A stretch of 64,000 nucleotides of DNA from DATARH01 sp036268425. GTDB lineage: Bacteria; Pseudomonadota; Alphaproteobacteria; ATCC43930; CGMCC-115725. The DNA lies in contig DATAUE010000006.1 of the NCBI GenBank assembly GCA_036268425.1, positions 1-64,000 on the forward strand, written 5' to 3'. Of the stretch, positions 26,416 through 34,694 are shown piece by piece (the first letter of the stretch is position 1; every line of letters starts with the position of its first letter). The translations under genes were made by a program, and so were the position numbers. The notes beneath the pieces are model-generated. The model was not told the DNA's origin and ran no database searches. It saw only the letters and a program-made list of their open reading frames with translations.

Positions 26416-28235
26416 GCGCCGAGCGCCCCGGCCGCGTCGACCGGCGCCAGCGTCTCGTCACCGGCTTCCTGGGTCTCTGCGTAGGTCTGGTAGAGCCGCG
26501 CATAAAGCCCGCCGCGCGCCAGCAGCTGTCCGTGCCGGCCGCTTTCGACGATGCGCCCGTGATCCATGACGCAAATCAGATCGGCATTGATGATCGTCGA
26601 TAGGCGGTGCGCGATGACCACCGTCGTGCGGCCGCGCATCAGCCGGCGCAACGCCGCCTGCACCTGCCGCTCAGTCTCGCTGTCGAGCGCGGAGGTCGCT
26701 TCGTCGAGCAGCAGGATCGGCGCGTCCTTGAGCATCGCGCGGGCAATCGCCAGCCGCTGCCGCTGTCCCCCCGACAGGCGGACGCCATGCTCGCCGACCA
26801 GGGTGTCGTAACCTTCCGGCAATTCGCGGATAAACCGGTCGGCGCCGGCGGCGACTGCGGCGGCCTCGATAGCGGATTGCGGCGCGCCAAACCGGCCATA
26901 GGCGATATTGGCGCGCACCGTGTCGTCGAACAGGCTGACCTCCTGCGACACCAGCCCGATCGCGTGGCGCAGCGAGGCCAGCGTCACCGCGCCGATTTCC
27001 TGGCCATCAATCGCGATGCCGCCGCCATCGACGTCGTAAAACCGCGGGATCAGGTTGAGCACGGTCGATTTGCCGGCGCCTGACGGACCAACCAGGGCGA
27101 CGGTGCTGCCGGCCGGCACGGTGAACGAAATGCGGTCGAGCGCCACCGCGCCCGGATGGTAGCCGAAACTGACAGCATCGAACCTGATTTCGCCGCCCTC
27201 GACGCGCAATGGCTGCGCGCCCGCCCGGTCGCGGATCGCCGGTTCGATATCGAGCACGTCGAACACGCGCTGCGCCGCCGCCAGCCCTTCCTGCAGCGAC
27301 GCGTTCAGCGTCGCGAGGCTCTTGACCGGCTGGTAGGCCAGCAGCAGGGCGGTGATGAACGAAAAAAACGCCCCCGGCGTGCGCGCGCCGATAATGACCT
27401 GATGGCCGCCATAGAAAATCACCATCGCGATCGCCGCGCCGCCCAGCGCCTCCATCATCGGCCCGGCGCGGGCGCGGGTACGGTTGGCGCGATCGACCAG
27501 CGCATAGATGCGCTCGAACAATTCGGCGGCGCGGCCTTCCTCGTAGGCCTCCATGCCATAGGCTTTGACGTGCCGGGCGCCCTGGAAGGTCTGGCTCAGC
27601 AGCGTCGTGACGCGCCCCAGTTCGACCTGGGTATTCGCCGACACCCGGCGCATCCGGCGCCCGATACCGACAATCGGGCGAATCGCCAGCGGAAACGCGA
27701 CGAACGCGATCAGTGCCAGCGCCCAATCCTGGTAGAACATGACGCCGACCAGAAACACCACGGTCACCGCGTCGCGTCCGATCCCGGTCAACACGTTGGC
27801 CGCCGCGCTGCGCAGCAGCCACACGTCGTTCATCACGCGCGAAATCAGGATGCCGCTGGGGTTGGCGTTGAAATAGGCGAGGTCGACGCGGATCAGGCGG
27901 GCATAAAGCGCCGTCTGCACGTCGGTGATGACCCGTTGGCCGACACGGGTCATCAGCACCGTCTCGGCGTAATCCGCCAGCCCCTTGACCAGCGCGAGCA
28001 CTAAAGCCGCGCCGGCCAGCAGCAACAGCAGCGATGAATCGCGGGCGATAAAGATGCGGTCGAGCACCGGCTCCATCAGCCAGGCGCGCAGTGCCGTGCT
28101 GCCGCCGCCAATCCCCATGCACAGAAAGGCAAAAACGATCCGATGCGCGTGGCGCCAGATGAAATCTCGCGCCAGGCGCCGCACGAGCACCCGCGTCGGT
28201 ACTCCGTTTGGCGGAATGGGTGAAATGTCGCGCAT
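26412..28235 (-). CDS. msbA: MsbA-type lipid A export ABC transporter (fused permease/ATPase)
   Basis: 607 residues, a type IV ABC exporter half-transporter working as a homodimer to flip lipid A-core across the inner membrane. Six membrane helices (~30-310), then an ATPase domain with Walker A VGPSGAGKST, signature RLSGGQRQRLAIARAML, Walker B ILLLDEATSALDSETE and switch His in IAHRLSTI. Lipid A assignment rests on the coupled DUF374 gene and nearby waaA-lpxK-lpxL; general multidrug export cannot be excluded. Start ATG 28235 (MRDISPIPPNG) is preferred to a 15-codon longer frame. Confidence 0.87.
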   Translation of the reverse strand: MRDISPIPPNGVPTRVLVRRLARDFIWRHAHRIVFAFLCMGIGGGSTALRAWLMEPVLDRIFIARDSSLLLLLAGAALVLALVKGLADYAETVLMTRVGQRVITDVQTALYARLIRVDLAYFNANPSGILISRVMNDVWLLRSAAANVLTGIGRDAVTVVFLVGVMFYQDWALALIAFVAFPLAIRPIVGIGRRMRRVSANTQVELGRVTTLLSQTFQGARHVKAYGMEAYEEGRAAELFERIYALVDRANRTRARAGPMMEALGGAAIAMVIFYGGHQVIIGARTPGAFFSFITALLLAYQPVKSLATLNASLQEGLAAAQRVFDVLDIEPAIRDRAGAQPLRVEGGEIRFDAVSFGYHPGAVALDRISFTVPAGSTVALVGPSGAGKSTVLNLIPRFYDVDGGGIAIDGQEIGAVTLASLRHAIGLVSQEVSLFDDTVRANIAYGRFGAPQSAIEAAAVAAGADRFIRELPEGYDTLVGEHGVRLSGGQRQRLAIARAMLKDAPILLLDEATSALDSETERQVQAALRRLMRGRTTVVIAHRLSTIINADLICVMDHGRIVESGRHGQLLARGGLYARLYQTYAETQEAGDETLAPVDAAGALGA

Positions 28236-28345
28236 CAGGCTCCTATCGCCAGTGTTAGAGACGCCTGGGGTGATTGGCAAGGCTGGCCGCCGGGCACCGG
28301 CGCCCTCAGCGGTGGGGCCAAGGTTTGCGCGCTGCCGGTTTCCGC

Positions 28346-28498
28346 TCAGGTAGCGGCCGGCATGTCGGCGAGCGCGCCGTCGGGCACGATGTGGCGGGCT
28401 GGGTCGAGAATCACGGTCGTGCGTTCATCAGGCGGCGCGCCGACGCGTCAAACCTCGCAGGCGAGCGTCGGGTGCAACAGGCGCGTTTCGAGCGGCAT
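28346..28498 (-). pseudogene. Possible remnant of a TauD/TfdA-type dioxygenase N-terminus
   Basis: Within the 336-bp gap between msbA and the CoA-binding protein, one minus-strand frame reads MPLETRLLHPTLACEV, a stop, then RVGAPPDERTTVILDPARHI and ends at 28346. The opening resembles the N-terminus of TauD/TfdA alpha-ketoglutarate dioxygenases (basic-x-LHP-x-x-x-x-EV-x-GVDL). It is only 51 codons with an internal stop, so it would be a relic. Similarity was judged by eye and may be chance. Confidence 0.25.
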
Positions 28499-28571
28499 CG
28501 CGGTTCTCCGAAGCGGCAGATCGGGCGATGATCCATTTCCACGGCCCGAAACAAGGGTGCAGAGTAGAGCG

Positions 28572-29003
28572 ATGAGCCAACAAACCTATACCGACGAGTT
28601 TTTGCGCGACCTCCTGACCGGCATCCACACGATCGCGGTTGTCGGCGCCAGCCCGCGACAGCACCGCCCGAGCCACGGCGTCATGCGCTACCTGCAGCGC
28701 CAGGGCTATCGCGCGATCCCGGTCAATCCGTTTGCCGCGGGTGAGATGCTGCTGGGAGAACATTGTTATGCCGGGCTTGCCGAAATTCCCGAACCAGTCG
28801 ACATGGTCGATATCTTTCGGCGCAGCGAACTGGCCGGCGCAGCGGTTGACGAGGCGATCGCGATTGGTGCGAAAGCCGTTTGGTTGCAGCTTAATGTAAT
28901 CGATACGGCAGCAGCCGCGCGAGCCGAAGCCAAGGGCCTCAAAGTGGTGATGGACCGCTGCCCGGCGATCGAGATCCCGCGTCTCGGCCTGTCCCGCTCT
29001 TGA
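28572..29003 (+). CDS. CoA-binding (YccU-like) protein
   Basis: 143 residues, a single CoA_binding Rossmann-like domain as in the N-terminus of succinyl-CoA synthetase alpha. Visible: TIAVVGASPRQHRPSHGVMR (nucleotide loop), YRAIPVNPFAAGEMLLGEHC, VDMVDIFRRSELAGAAVDEA and AVWLQLNVIDTAAAARAEAK. The family is cytosolic and its precise role is unclear; members bind CoA. ATG 28572 matches the family start; the upstream extension is rejected. The preceding 336 bp hold at most a gene relic. Confidence 0.88.
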   Translation: MSQQTYTDEFLRDLLTGIHTIAVVGASPRQHRPSHGVMRYLQRQGYRAIPVNPFAAGEMLLGEHCYAGLAEIPEPVDMVDIFRRSELAGAAVDEAIAIGAKAVWLQLNVIDTAAAARAEAKGLKVVMDRCPAIEIPRLGLSRS

Positions 29004-29058
29004 CCCGGTCCCGCGCTTGACCCGGTTACAGGCGACCCCCTCAAAGGGCGGGCCGAAA

Positions 29059-29730
29059 TTGTCTCCGGTCGGCCGCCTCTGGCATCATACGCATCGGCAT
29101 TTCCGGGCACGGCCGCGGCTGTTCGTCTCGATCGCGGTAGGACTGCTCGTCACCTTTCTGATGCCGGGGCATCTCGGTTCGACATTGCGCGCCGTGGTCG
29201 GCTGGGATAGCGGCGCCGCGATCTTTCTAATTCTCATCATCGCGATGGCGGTGCGGGCCACGCCGGCCTCGATGCGCCGGCGCGCGGCGCTTGAGGACGA
29301 AGCGGGTTGGGTTTTCCTGATTCTCGTCGCGGGTGCCGCGTTTTTCAGCATGTTTTCAATCCTCAGCCTGTTACGCGAGGCAAAATCGGCGGGCGGAAGT
29401 GTCACGGCACTCCTGTCGCTGACGGCGGCGGGCACTATCCTGTTGTCATGGCTGTTTACGCACACGATGTTCGCGGTGCATTTCGCCCACGAGTTCTACA
29501 ATGACGACAAGACCACACCGGGGCTGGAGTTTCCGGGTAAGGAAGAAGACCAGGATTACTGGGACTTTCTCTATTTCTCATTTGTCATAGGCATGACGGC
29601 GCAGGTTTCCGACGTGCAGGTGCTGACGCAAGGCTGGCGCCGTCTGGTGCTGGCGCACAGCATCCTGTCGTTTTTGTTCAATACCGTCGTGCTGGCCCTG
29701 TCGATCAATCTGCTCGCCGGGTTTTTCTGA
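29059..29730 (+). CDS. DUF1345 membrane protein
   Basis: About 223 residues with five hydrophobic spans: FVSIAVGLLVTFLMPG, AIFLILIIAMAVRA, WVFLILVAGAAFFSMFSILS, AAGTILLSWLFTHTMFAVHF and a C-terminal span near LSFLFNTVVLALSINLL. The motif FAHEFYNDD followed by DYWDFLYFSFVIGMTAQVSD is diagnostic of DUF1345. Function unknown. The TTG at 29059 follows an AAAGGGCGGG site and is the best start; another TTG at 29017 is possible. Convergent with the universal stress protein gene. Confidence 0.82.
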   Translation: MSPVGRLWHHTHRHFRARPRLFVSIAVGLLVTFLMPGHLGSTLRAVVGWDSGAAIFLILIIAMAVRATPASMRRRAALEDEAGWVFLILVAGAAFFSMFSILSLLREAKSAGGSVTALLSLTAAGTILLSWLFTHTMFAVHFAHEFYNDDKTTPGLEFPGKEEDQDYWDFLYFSFVIGMTAQVSDVQVLTQGWRRLVLAHSILSFLFNTVVLALSINLLAGFF

Positions 29731-29751
29731 CGCGCCGGTGAGACGATCGCC

Positions 29752-30588
29752 TCAATGCGACATCAGTACCGGCACGGTCATATGCCGGAAAATCCCCTGG
29801 CTGACCCCGCCCAGCACATACTCGCGCAACCGCGAATGGCCATAAGCGCCCATCACCATCAGATCGGCGCTGAGATCGGCAGCTCGCGACAACAGCAGAT
29901 CGTCGATCGAGATGTCTCCAGCGGTCTCTGTCTCCGCGGTTGCGGCAATGCCGCGGCGGGTCAGTGCTTCCGCGACATCGGCGGCGGTGGCGCGGCTGAG
30001 GCCGGGCAGCGGCGCGGCAGGCGCCACCTCGATCACGGTGACGGCCTCGGCGCTTTCAAGCAGCGGCATCGCATCGTGCAGGGCTCGCGCCGATTCGCGA
30101 CTGGCGTTCCAGGCAACGATGACCCGCCGCCCAACTGTCGTGAAATCCCCGGCATAAGGGACCACCAGCACCGGGCGCCCGGCGGCGAGAACGACTTCCG
30201 ACGGCGTCATGCCGAACGAGCCGATCGTATCAGCGTCGGGATCGGGTTGCCCGAGCACGATGAGGTCGAATAACGCTGCCAGCGCAATCGCGTTGTCGGT
30301 TATCGCGCTTTCGCGGTAGATCCAGTCGCCGCCGAGCTTGTGCCGGCCGAGTTCCTGACGGAACGTTGCTTCGGCGGCTGCGCCTTCGCTGCGCTGCGCT
30401 TCCATGTAGGTTTCGACCAGGGTCAGCCAGCCCGACGTATCGCCGTAACTGGCGGAAATCGGATAGCCCGTCGCAAACAGCCCGGTCAGACTTGCCCCGG
30501 CGGCCGTCGCCAACGCGGCAGCCGGCGCTACCCGCCGTGCGACGATCTCCTGGCTCTCGATGACGACGAGGATTTCTCGGATGGTCAT
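29752..30588 (-). CDS. Universal stress protein, two UspA domains
   Basis: 278 residues, tandem UspA-like domains. The C-terminal domain carries a nucleotide-binding-type motif (VMGAYGHSRLREYVLGGVSQ, matching G-2x-G-9x-G(S/T)-like). The N-terminal domain is more divergent (EILVVIESQEIVARRVAP). Cytosolic stress/ATP-binding role known for the family; target unknown. ATG 30588 has AGGAGA upstream. Confidence 0.88.
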   Translation of the reverse strand: MTIREILVVIESQEIVARRVAPAAALATAAGASLTGLFATGYPISASYGDTSGWLTLVETYMEAQRSEGAAAEATFRQELGRHKLGGDWIYRESAITDNAIALAALFDLIVLGQPDPDADTIGSFGMTPSEVVLAAGRPVLVVPYAGDFTTVGRRVIVAWNASRESARALHDAMPLLESAEAVTVIEVAPAAPLPGLSRATAADVAEALTRRGIAATAETETAGDISIDDLLLSRAADLSADLMVMGAYGHSRLREYVLGGVSQGIFRHMTVPVLMSH

Positions 30589-30624
30589 GGCTTCTCCTGC
30601 GACGCCGGGCAAGGTGAGGGCAGG

Positions 30625-31326
30625 TTAAAGGTCGAGTACCGCCTCGCGACACACTCCGACGCGCCGCTCGCCGTGTGACGTATAGAATAGCGGCGCCTCG
30701 GCCGGCGCGGTGCCGGCGCGCACCGCGATCGCTCGCGCCAGCATGAATTGGGTTACATCCCGGAACGGTACAAGCGGCTGGCGGCCGATCGGGTGCCACC
30801 CGACATCCTCCAACTCGTCACTCGACACCGGGTCGCCGATCACCGCGCTGCTGTCGGCAAGGAAAAACCGCGTGTTGAAGCGGCGGAACACCCGGGTCGG
30901 GGTGATTGCCCGTCCGATATACGTCAGCACGTCAAAGGCCGGCACCGCGCCTTGGGCGGCATAGGCGGCCTCGGTCGGTGTGTGTGCTCGTTTCGTGGCG
31001 GCGGGTGAGCCGTTCGCGGCATCGCGCCGACCGACCAACACGCCGACCTCCTCCCAGGTTTCTCGCAGCGCGGCACGCGCCGAGCGCAGCAGGCGCGGCG
31101 GCAGGTGCTCGCCGCCGGTTTCGCCGTGCCACGGCCGGCGGTCTTCGGGGTCAATCGCGCCGCCTGGGAAGACCCAGACGCCGGGCATGAATTTGACGTG
31201 CGCGGGACGCCTCCCGGCCAGCAATTCGAGGTCACGCCCTTCGCCGCGCATCAGGATAAGCGAGGCCGCGTCGCGCGGCCGGGCGATGGCGAGTTTGGTA
31301 GCAACCGGTTCGGTGATGTCGTTCAT
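30625..31326 (-). CDS. Nudix hydrolase
   Basis: 233 residues. Nudix box is present as GGAIDPEDRR followed by ARAALRETWEEVGVLVG, giving the REUXEEXGU core; there is an insertion before the helix as in NUDT7/19-like and MutT-related CoA or nucleotide-sugar hydrolases. Hydrolyses an X-linked nucleoside diphosphate; substrate not predictable. ATG 31326 is used. The gene starts ~130 nt after the end of the gamma-glutamyltransferase gene and ends 36 nt before the Usp start, so these minus-strand genes may be co-transcribed. Confidence 0.85.
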   Translation of the reverse strand: MNDITEPVATKLAIARPRDAASLILMRGEGRDLELLAGRRPAHVKFMPGVWVFPGGAIDPEDRRPWHGETGGEHLPPRLLRSARAALRETWEEVGVLVGRRDAANGSPAATKRAHTPTEAAYAAQGAVPAFDVLTYIGRAITPTRVFRRFNTRFFLADSSAVIGDPVSSDELEDVGWHPIGRQPLVPFRDVTQFMLARAIAVRAGTAPAEAPLFYTSHGERRVGVCREAVLDL

Positions 31327-31454
31327 CGGCCTACTATGCGCGATCCGGCAGCAACGGAACACAAGCCGTTGCCGCCGGTCATCGTTTTCAGTCGGGGTTT
31401 ATCCCGGGGCCGCGTTCGCGATATCTCGCCCGACCAAAGCCGCTGCCTGCCGCA

Positions 31455-33023
31455 CTACGCTTCCTTGCCGGGCTCGGCCACGGCGGCGGACCACGGCGAC
31501 ATCACGTCGCTGACGCCGTAGTTGAGACCGTCTTCGCCGCGCAGCACGAGGTTGGGGCAGGCGAACAGCGACGGCCAGGCCGTGTGTTCGACCAATGTTG
31601 TGCCGGCCCGCGACAAAAGTCGCTCGCAGATCGCGGCCGGCAGCCGCCGGTCGAGCGAGATGCCGGTCTCGCCGCTGACATCGACGCGCGGGTGGTGCGC
31701 CGCCTCCTCCGGGGTCATCGCGAAATCGACGATGAAATTCGCGATCTGCACAATCGACGCCAGGATGCGTCGCCCGCCGGACGCGCCGACACCAAAGCGC
31801 GAGCGGCCGTCGCGCGAGCCGATCACCGGGCACATGTTGGTCAGTGCGCGCTTGCCCGGCGCAATCGAGTTCGGCCGGCCGGCCCGCGGGTCGAACCACA
31901 TGATGCCGTTATTCATCAGGATGCCGGTCTGCGGCAGCACATAGCGGCTGCCAAAGCTCGACAGCAACGTCGTGGTCAATGCCGCGATGCCGCCATCGCG
32001 ATCGACAGCGGTGACGTGCGTCGTGCAGCTTTCTCCGGCCGGATCGACATCACCGAGGCCTTCAAGGCGGCCGTGATACGCCTGCTGCAATGCGTCGATC
32101 AGCGTCTCGAAATAGATCGCGTCGGGCGCCTGCGCAAAGCGCCGGCTCGACATCCGGTCGAGCACATCGGCCAAGGTCGGTGCGGCGGTCAGGCCGCGCG
32201 CCGCATGCAGCGAATAATCGCGATAGGGAATTTCGAGCGACGGCACATGCCGCGCGCGGCACGCCGCCAGATCCTCGAGCGACAATGCACCGCCTCCGGC
32301 CTTGACATCAGCGGCGATCGACCGGGCAATGTCGCCGCGATAGAAATCCTCCGGCCCGTGTTCGGCGAGTCGCGCCAGCGTGTCGCCGAGCCGACCGAGC
32401 GACAGCGTGGGCGCCACGCCGCTCGGCGGCGCCGCCGGCGGCAGTCCGTTCGGCAGCCACACCCGGCGGCTTTCGTCGTAGCGGCGCAAATCCTCAGCGG
32501 CGCTGGCGGTCTTGACGGTGACCCACCAATCGACGGGCAAGCCCTGCTTCGCCAATGCCACCGCCGGCACAACGAGCTCGCGCCACGGGGTGCGGCCGAA
32601 CCGTTCGACCGCCAGCGCATAGCCGCGCACCGCGCTTGGGATGGCAAACGATAACGGGCCGTGCATGTTGCGGTCTTCAACAACCCGCGGCCAGGTGAAC
32701 AATTCGGTGATCGTTTCTCCGGTCAGCGGATAGGCCGCGAGATCAAGCCCCGCTGGTGAGATCGGACCGAAATCGATGATTTCGGTGCGGCCGCCGCCCG
32801 GCGGGCTGACCACCATAAAGCCGATTCCGCCGAGGCCGCTGTTCCACGGTTCGCGTACCGACAGCGCAAACGCCGCCGCCACGACCGCATCGACCGCGCT
32901 GCCACCGGCCGCCAGGATTTCGGCGCCGACCGTCGCCGCGACACCGTTCTGCGAGGCGACGACCCCGCCACGGGACACCGCGACCGGTTTGCGCACCTGC
33001 CAGTTCTGCATCAGCGCCGTCAT
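31455..33023 (-). CDS. Gamma-glutamyltransferase family protein
   Basis: 522 residues, Ntn-hydrolase synthesised as a proenzyme. The autocleavage/nucleophile site is ESCTTHVTAVDRDGG (Thr-Thr-His), near residue 345, followed by LTTTLLSSFGSRYVLPQTGI and the C-terminal GKRALTNMCPVIGSRDG. The family hydrolyses or transfers gamma-glutamyl groups from glutathione and analogues. Unlike classical periplasmic GGT there is no signal peptide: the N-terminus is MTALMQNWQVRKPVAVSRGG, so the enzyme is probably cytosolic. The ATG is separated by a single base from the DUF427 stop, so the two are coupled. Confidence 0.86.
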   Translation of the reverse strand: MTALMQNWQVRKPVAVSRGGVVASQNGVAATVGAEILAAGGSAVDAVVAAAFALSVREPWNSGLGGIGFMVVSPPGGGRTEIIDFGPISPAGLDLAAYPLTGETITELFTWPRVVEDRNMHGPLSFAIPSAVRGYALAVERFGRTPWRELVVPAVALAKQGLPVDWWVTVKTASAAEDLRRYDESRRVWLPNGLPPAAPPSGVAPTLSLGRLGDTLARLAEHGPEDFYRGDIARSIAADVKAGGGALSLEDLAACRARHVPSLEIPYRDYSLHAARGLTAAPTLADVLDRMSSRRFAQAPDAIYFETLIDALQQAYHGRLEGLGDVDPAGESCTTHVTAVDRDGGIAALTTTLLSSFGSRYVLPQTGILMNNGIMWFDPRAGRPNSIAPGKRALTNMCPVIGSRDGRSRFGVGASGGRRILASIVQIANFIVDFAMTPEEAAHHPRVDVSGETGISLDRRLPAAICERLLSRAGTTLVEHTAWPSLFACPNLVLRGEDGLNYGVSDVMSPWSAAVAEPGKEA

Positions 33024-33024
33024 G

Positions 33025-33414
33025 TCAAAGCACCTCGATCGCGTCGACCCGGCTATCATAAAACGCATAATGGCCGGCGAGGCCCATCGCCTCGTCATAA
33101 GGCGCCTTGTAGCCCCAGACCGCGTTTTCGGCCTGTTTCGGATCGCCGCCGGCATCGACCACGATGGTCCAGTACGAACAATCGCCTTTGAACGGGCAAT
33201 AGGTCTTGTGCTCGGTCGGCCGCATCAGGTCGAAGCGCAAATCCTTTTCCGGAAAATAGAAGACCGGGCCGTGGCCGGTCTCCTCGCAGCGCACGACAGC
33301 GCGGCTGTCGGCAATCACCGTGCCGGCGAAGGTGACGCGCACGCGTCGCGCATCGGGCAGCAGGTCGACCTTGTGCTCGGGCTTTTTCACATAGCCAGGC
33401 GCCGGATTTGCCAT
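33025..33414 (-). CDS. DUF427 domain protein
   Basis: 129 residues with the DUF427 hallmarks VRVTFAGTVIADSRAVVRCE, VFYFPEKDLRFDLM, TYCPFKGDCSYWTI and AVWGYKAPYDEAM. Small soluble beta protein, function unknown. A strong AAAGGAGG site lies 8 nt before ATG 33414, the best SD I saw in this part of the window. Immediately followed by, and coupled to, the gamma-glutamyltransferase gene. Confidence 0.87.
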   Translation of the reverse strand: MANPAPGYVKKPEHKVDLLPDARRVRVTFAGTVIADSRAVVRCEETGHGPVFYFPEKDLRFDLMRPTEHKTYCPFKGDCSYWTIVVDAGGDPKQAENAVWGYKAPYDEAMGLAGHYAFYDSRVDAIEVL

Positions 33415-33460
33415 CGGAATGCCTCCTTTAGAATTCAGCTCTTCCGCGCGTATTCGCGGA

Positions 33461-33754
33461 TCATCGCGCAGTTTCAGACGGCGGTGCGCGTCGCCAATGC
33501 GGCCGCCGCGGCGGCTGGTTGCACTCGAACGAGGCGAGGCAACTGGCATGCATCTGCGGGTCGGTCACAGGACCGCATTCCTGGGCGATGCGCCTGGCGC
33601 GGAATGACGGGTTGGAGCATAGCAGGTTTTCATACTGTTGGCTCTCGCGCACATTCTGCTCGGCTGTTTCGCTGGGCCGCGATTGCGCCTGCGCGACACC
33701 AGTGGCGGCGAGCAATCCGAAAGAAAATGCTGTGATCCAAAGACGCCGGCGCAT
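33461..33754 (-). CDS. Small exported protein with four cysteines
   Basis: 97 residues. The signal peptide (RRRLWITAFSFGLLAATGVAQAQ) is cleaved after AQA. The mature ~74 residues contain four Cys (LLCSN, QECGP, ASCLA, FECNQ), suggesting two disulfides in the periplasm, and an Arg/Pro-rich tail. No family recognised; could bind a partner or metal. CAGGAG lies 8 nt before ATG 33754. Precedes DUF427 on the same strand by 46 nt. Confidence 0.65.
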   Translation of the reverse strand: MRRRLWITAFSFGLLAATGVAQAQSRPSETAEQNVRESQQYENLLCSNPSFRARRIAQECGPVTDPQMHASCLASFECNQPPRRPHWRRAPPSETAR

Positions 33755-33800
33755 GCTGCTGCTCCTGATTGATTGTTGTGGCTTCTATTGCGGTTCGCGG

Positions 33801-34547
33801 TTAGCCGACCATCGTCAGGCCGCCGCTGACACTCAAAACCTGGCCGGTGATATAGTCGGAACGCCGGCCGATAAAAAACATCGCGGCCTCGGCGATTTCG
33901 TCAGGCTGTGCGATGCGGCGGAACGGGATCGCGCGGGTCAACGCTTCGCGCATGCGCTCCGGCTGGTTCTGGAAGAGGGGGGTATCGGTCGGGCCGGGAC
34001 AGACGCAGTTGACGTTGATCTGATACCGCGCCATTTCGCGCGCCAGCGATTTGGTAAAGGCGAGCAAGCCGCCTTTGGCCGCGGCGTAAACGGTCTCGCC
34101 GGTACTGCCGACCCGCCCGGCATCGCTTGAAATATTGACGATCTTGCCGCGACGTGCGGCAATCATCGGCGGCAGCAAGGCTCGCGTCAGGCGGATCGCG
34201 CCGAGCAGATTGATCGCCAGCAACTGCTCCCACATCTCCGGTGGGTTTTCCATAAACGGCTGTATCCGGTCCCAGCCGGCGGCGTTGACGAGGCCGTCGA
34301 CCTGCTCGACCCGCTCATGTACGGCTGCCGCAAATTCACCGACCGCGGCAACCTGTGTCAGATCGAGCGGCAAAAATTCGAGTGCCAGCCCTTCGCCGGC
34401 CGCTTGTGACGCCGTCGCGCGGCCGCCGGTCTCGTCGATATCACCGACAAACACCCGCGCCCCTTCGCGCGCCAACAGCAGCGCCGTCGCCTTGCCGATT
34501 CCCGAGGCGCCGCCGGTAACGACGACGGCGCGCCCTTGCATCTCCAT
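33801..34547 (-). CDS. Short-chain dehydrogenase/reductase, BadH-like
   Basis: 248 residues, classical SDR. Cofactor motif VVTGGASGIGKATALLLA, NAAGWD at the NAG position, catalytic Ser in NISSDAGRVG, and YAAAKGGLLAF (YxxxK). The run VNCVCPGPTDTPLFQNQ and the ending ITGQVLSVSGGLTMVG closely recall 2-hydroxycyclohexanecarboxyl-CoA dehydrogenase (BadH) of Rhodopseudomonas, from memory. That would fit the acyl-CoA ligase/dehydrogenase/hydratase genes elsewhere in the window, but a FabG-type or other ketoreductase role is equally possible. Divergent from the P450 pair across 147 bp. Confidence 0.85.
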   Translation of the reverse strand: MEMQGRAVVVTGGASGIGKATALLLAREGARVFVGDIDETGGRATASQAAGEGLALEFLPLDLTQVAAVGEFAAAVHERVEQVDGLVNAAGWDRIQPFMENPPEMWEQLLAINLLGAIRLTRALLPPMIAARRGKIVNISSDAGRVGSTGETVYAAAKGGLLAFTKSLAREMARYQINVNCVCPGPTDTPLFQNQPERMREALTRAIPFRRIAQPDEIAEAAMFFIGRRSDYITGQVLSVSGGLTMVG

Positions 34548-34694
34548 ATCGCTCTCTGCTCCGGATTGCGCAGCTTCGTATGCACAACGGATGTTCGGCG
34601 CAGCCTATGCCAGTGTCAATGCGCCCCGGGAAAACTCGGCGCCTCGCCTGTTTGCGGCCTGCGTCCGGTCGGGTAGTGTGGCGGCTTCCGCGAC

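Noticed and set aside
27007..28122. 371-codon minus-strand frame inside msbA
   Set aside because: Overlaps msbA in another frame, Arg/Gly-rich, no start signal or domain.
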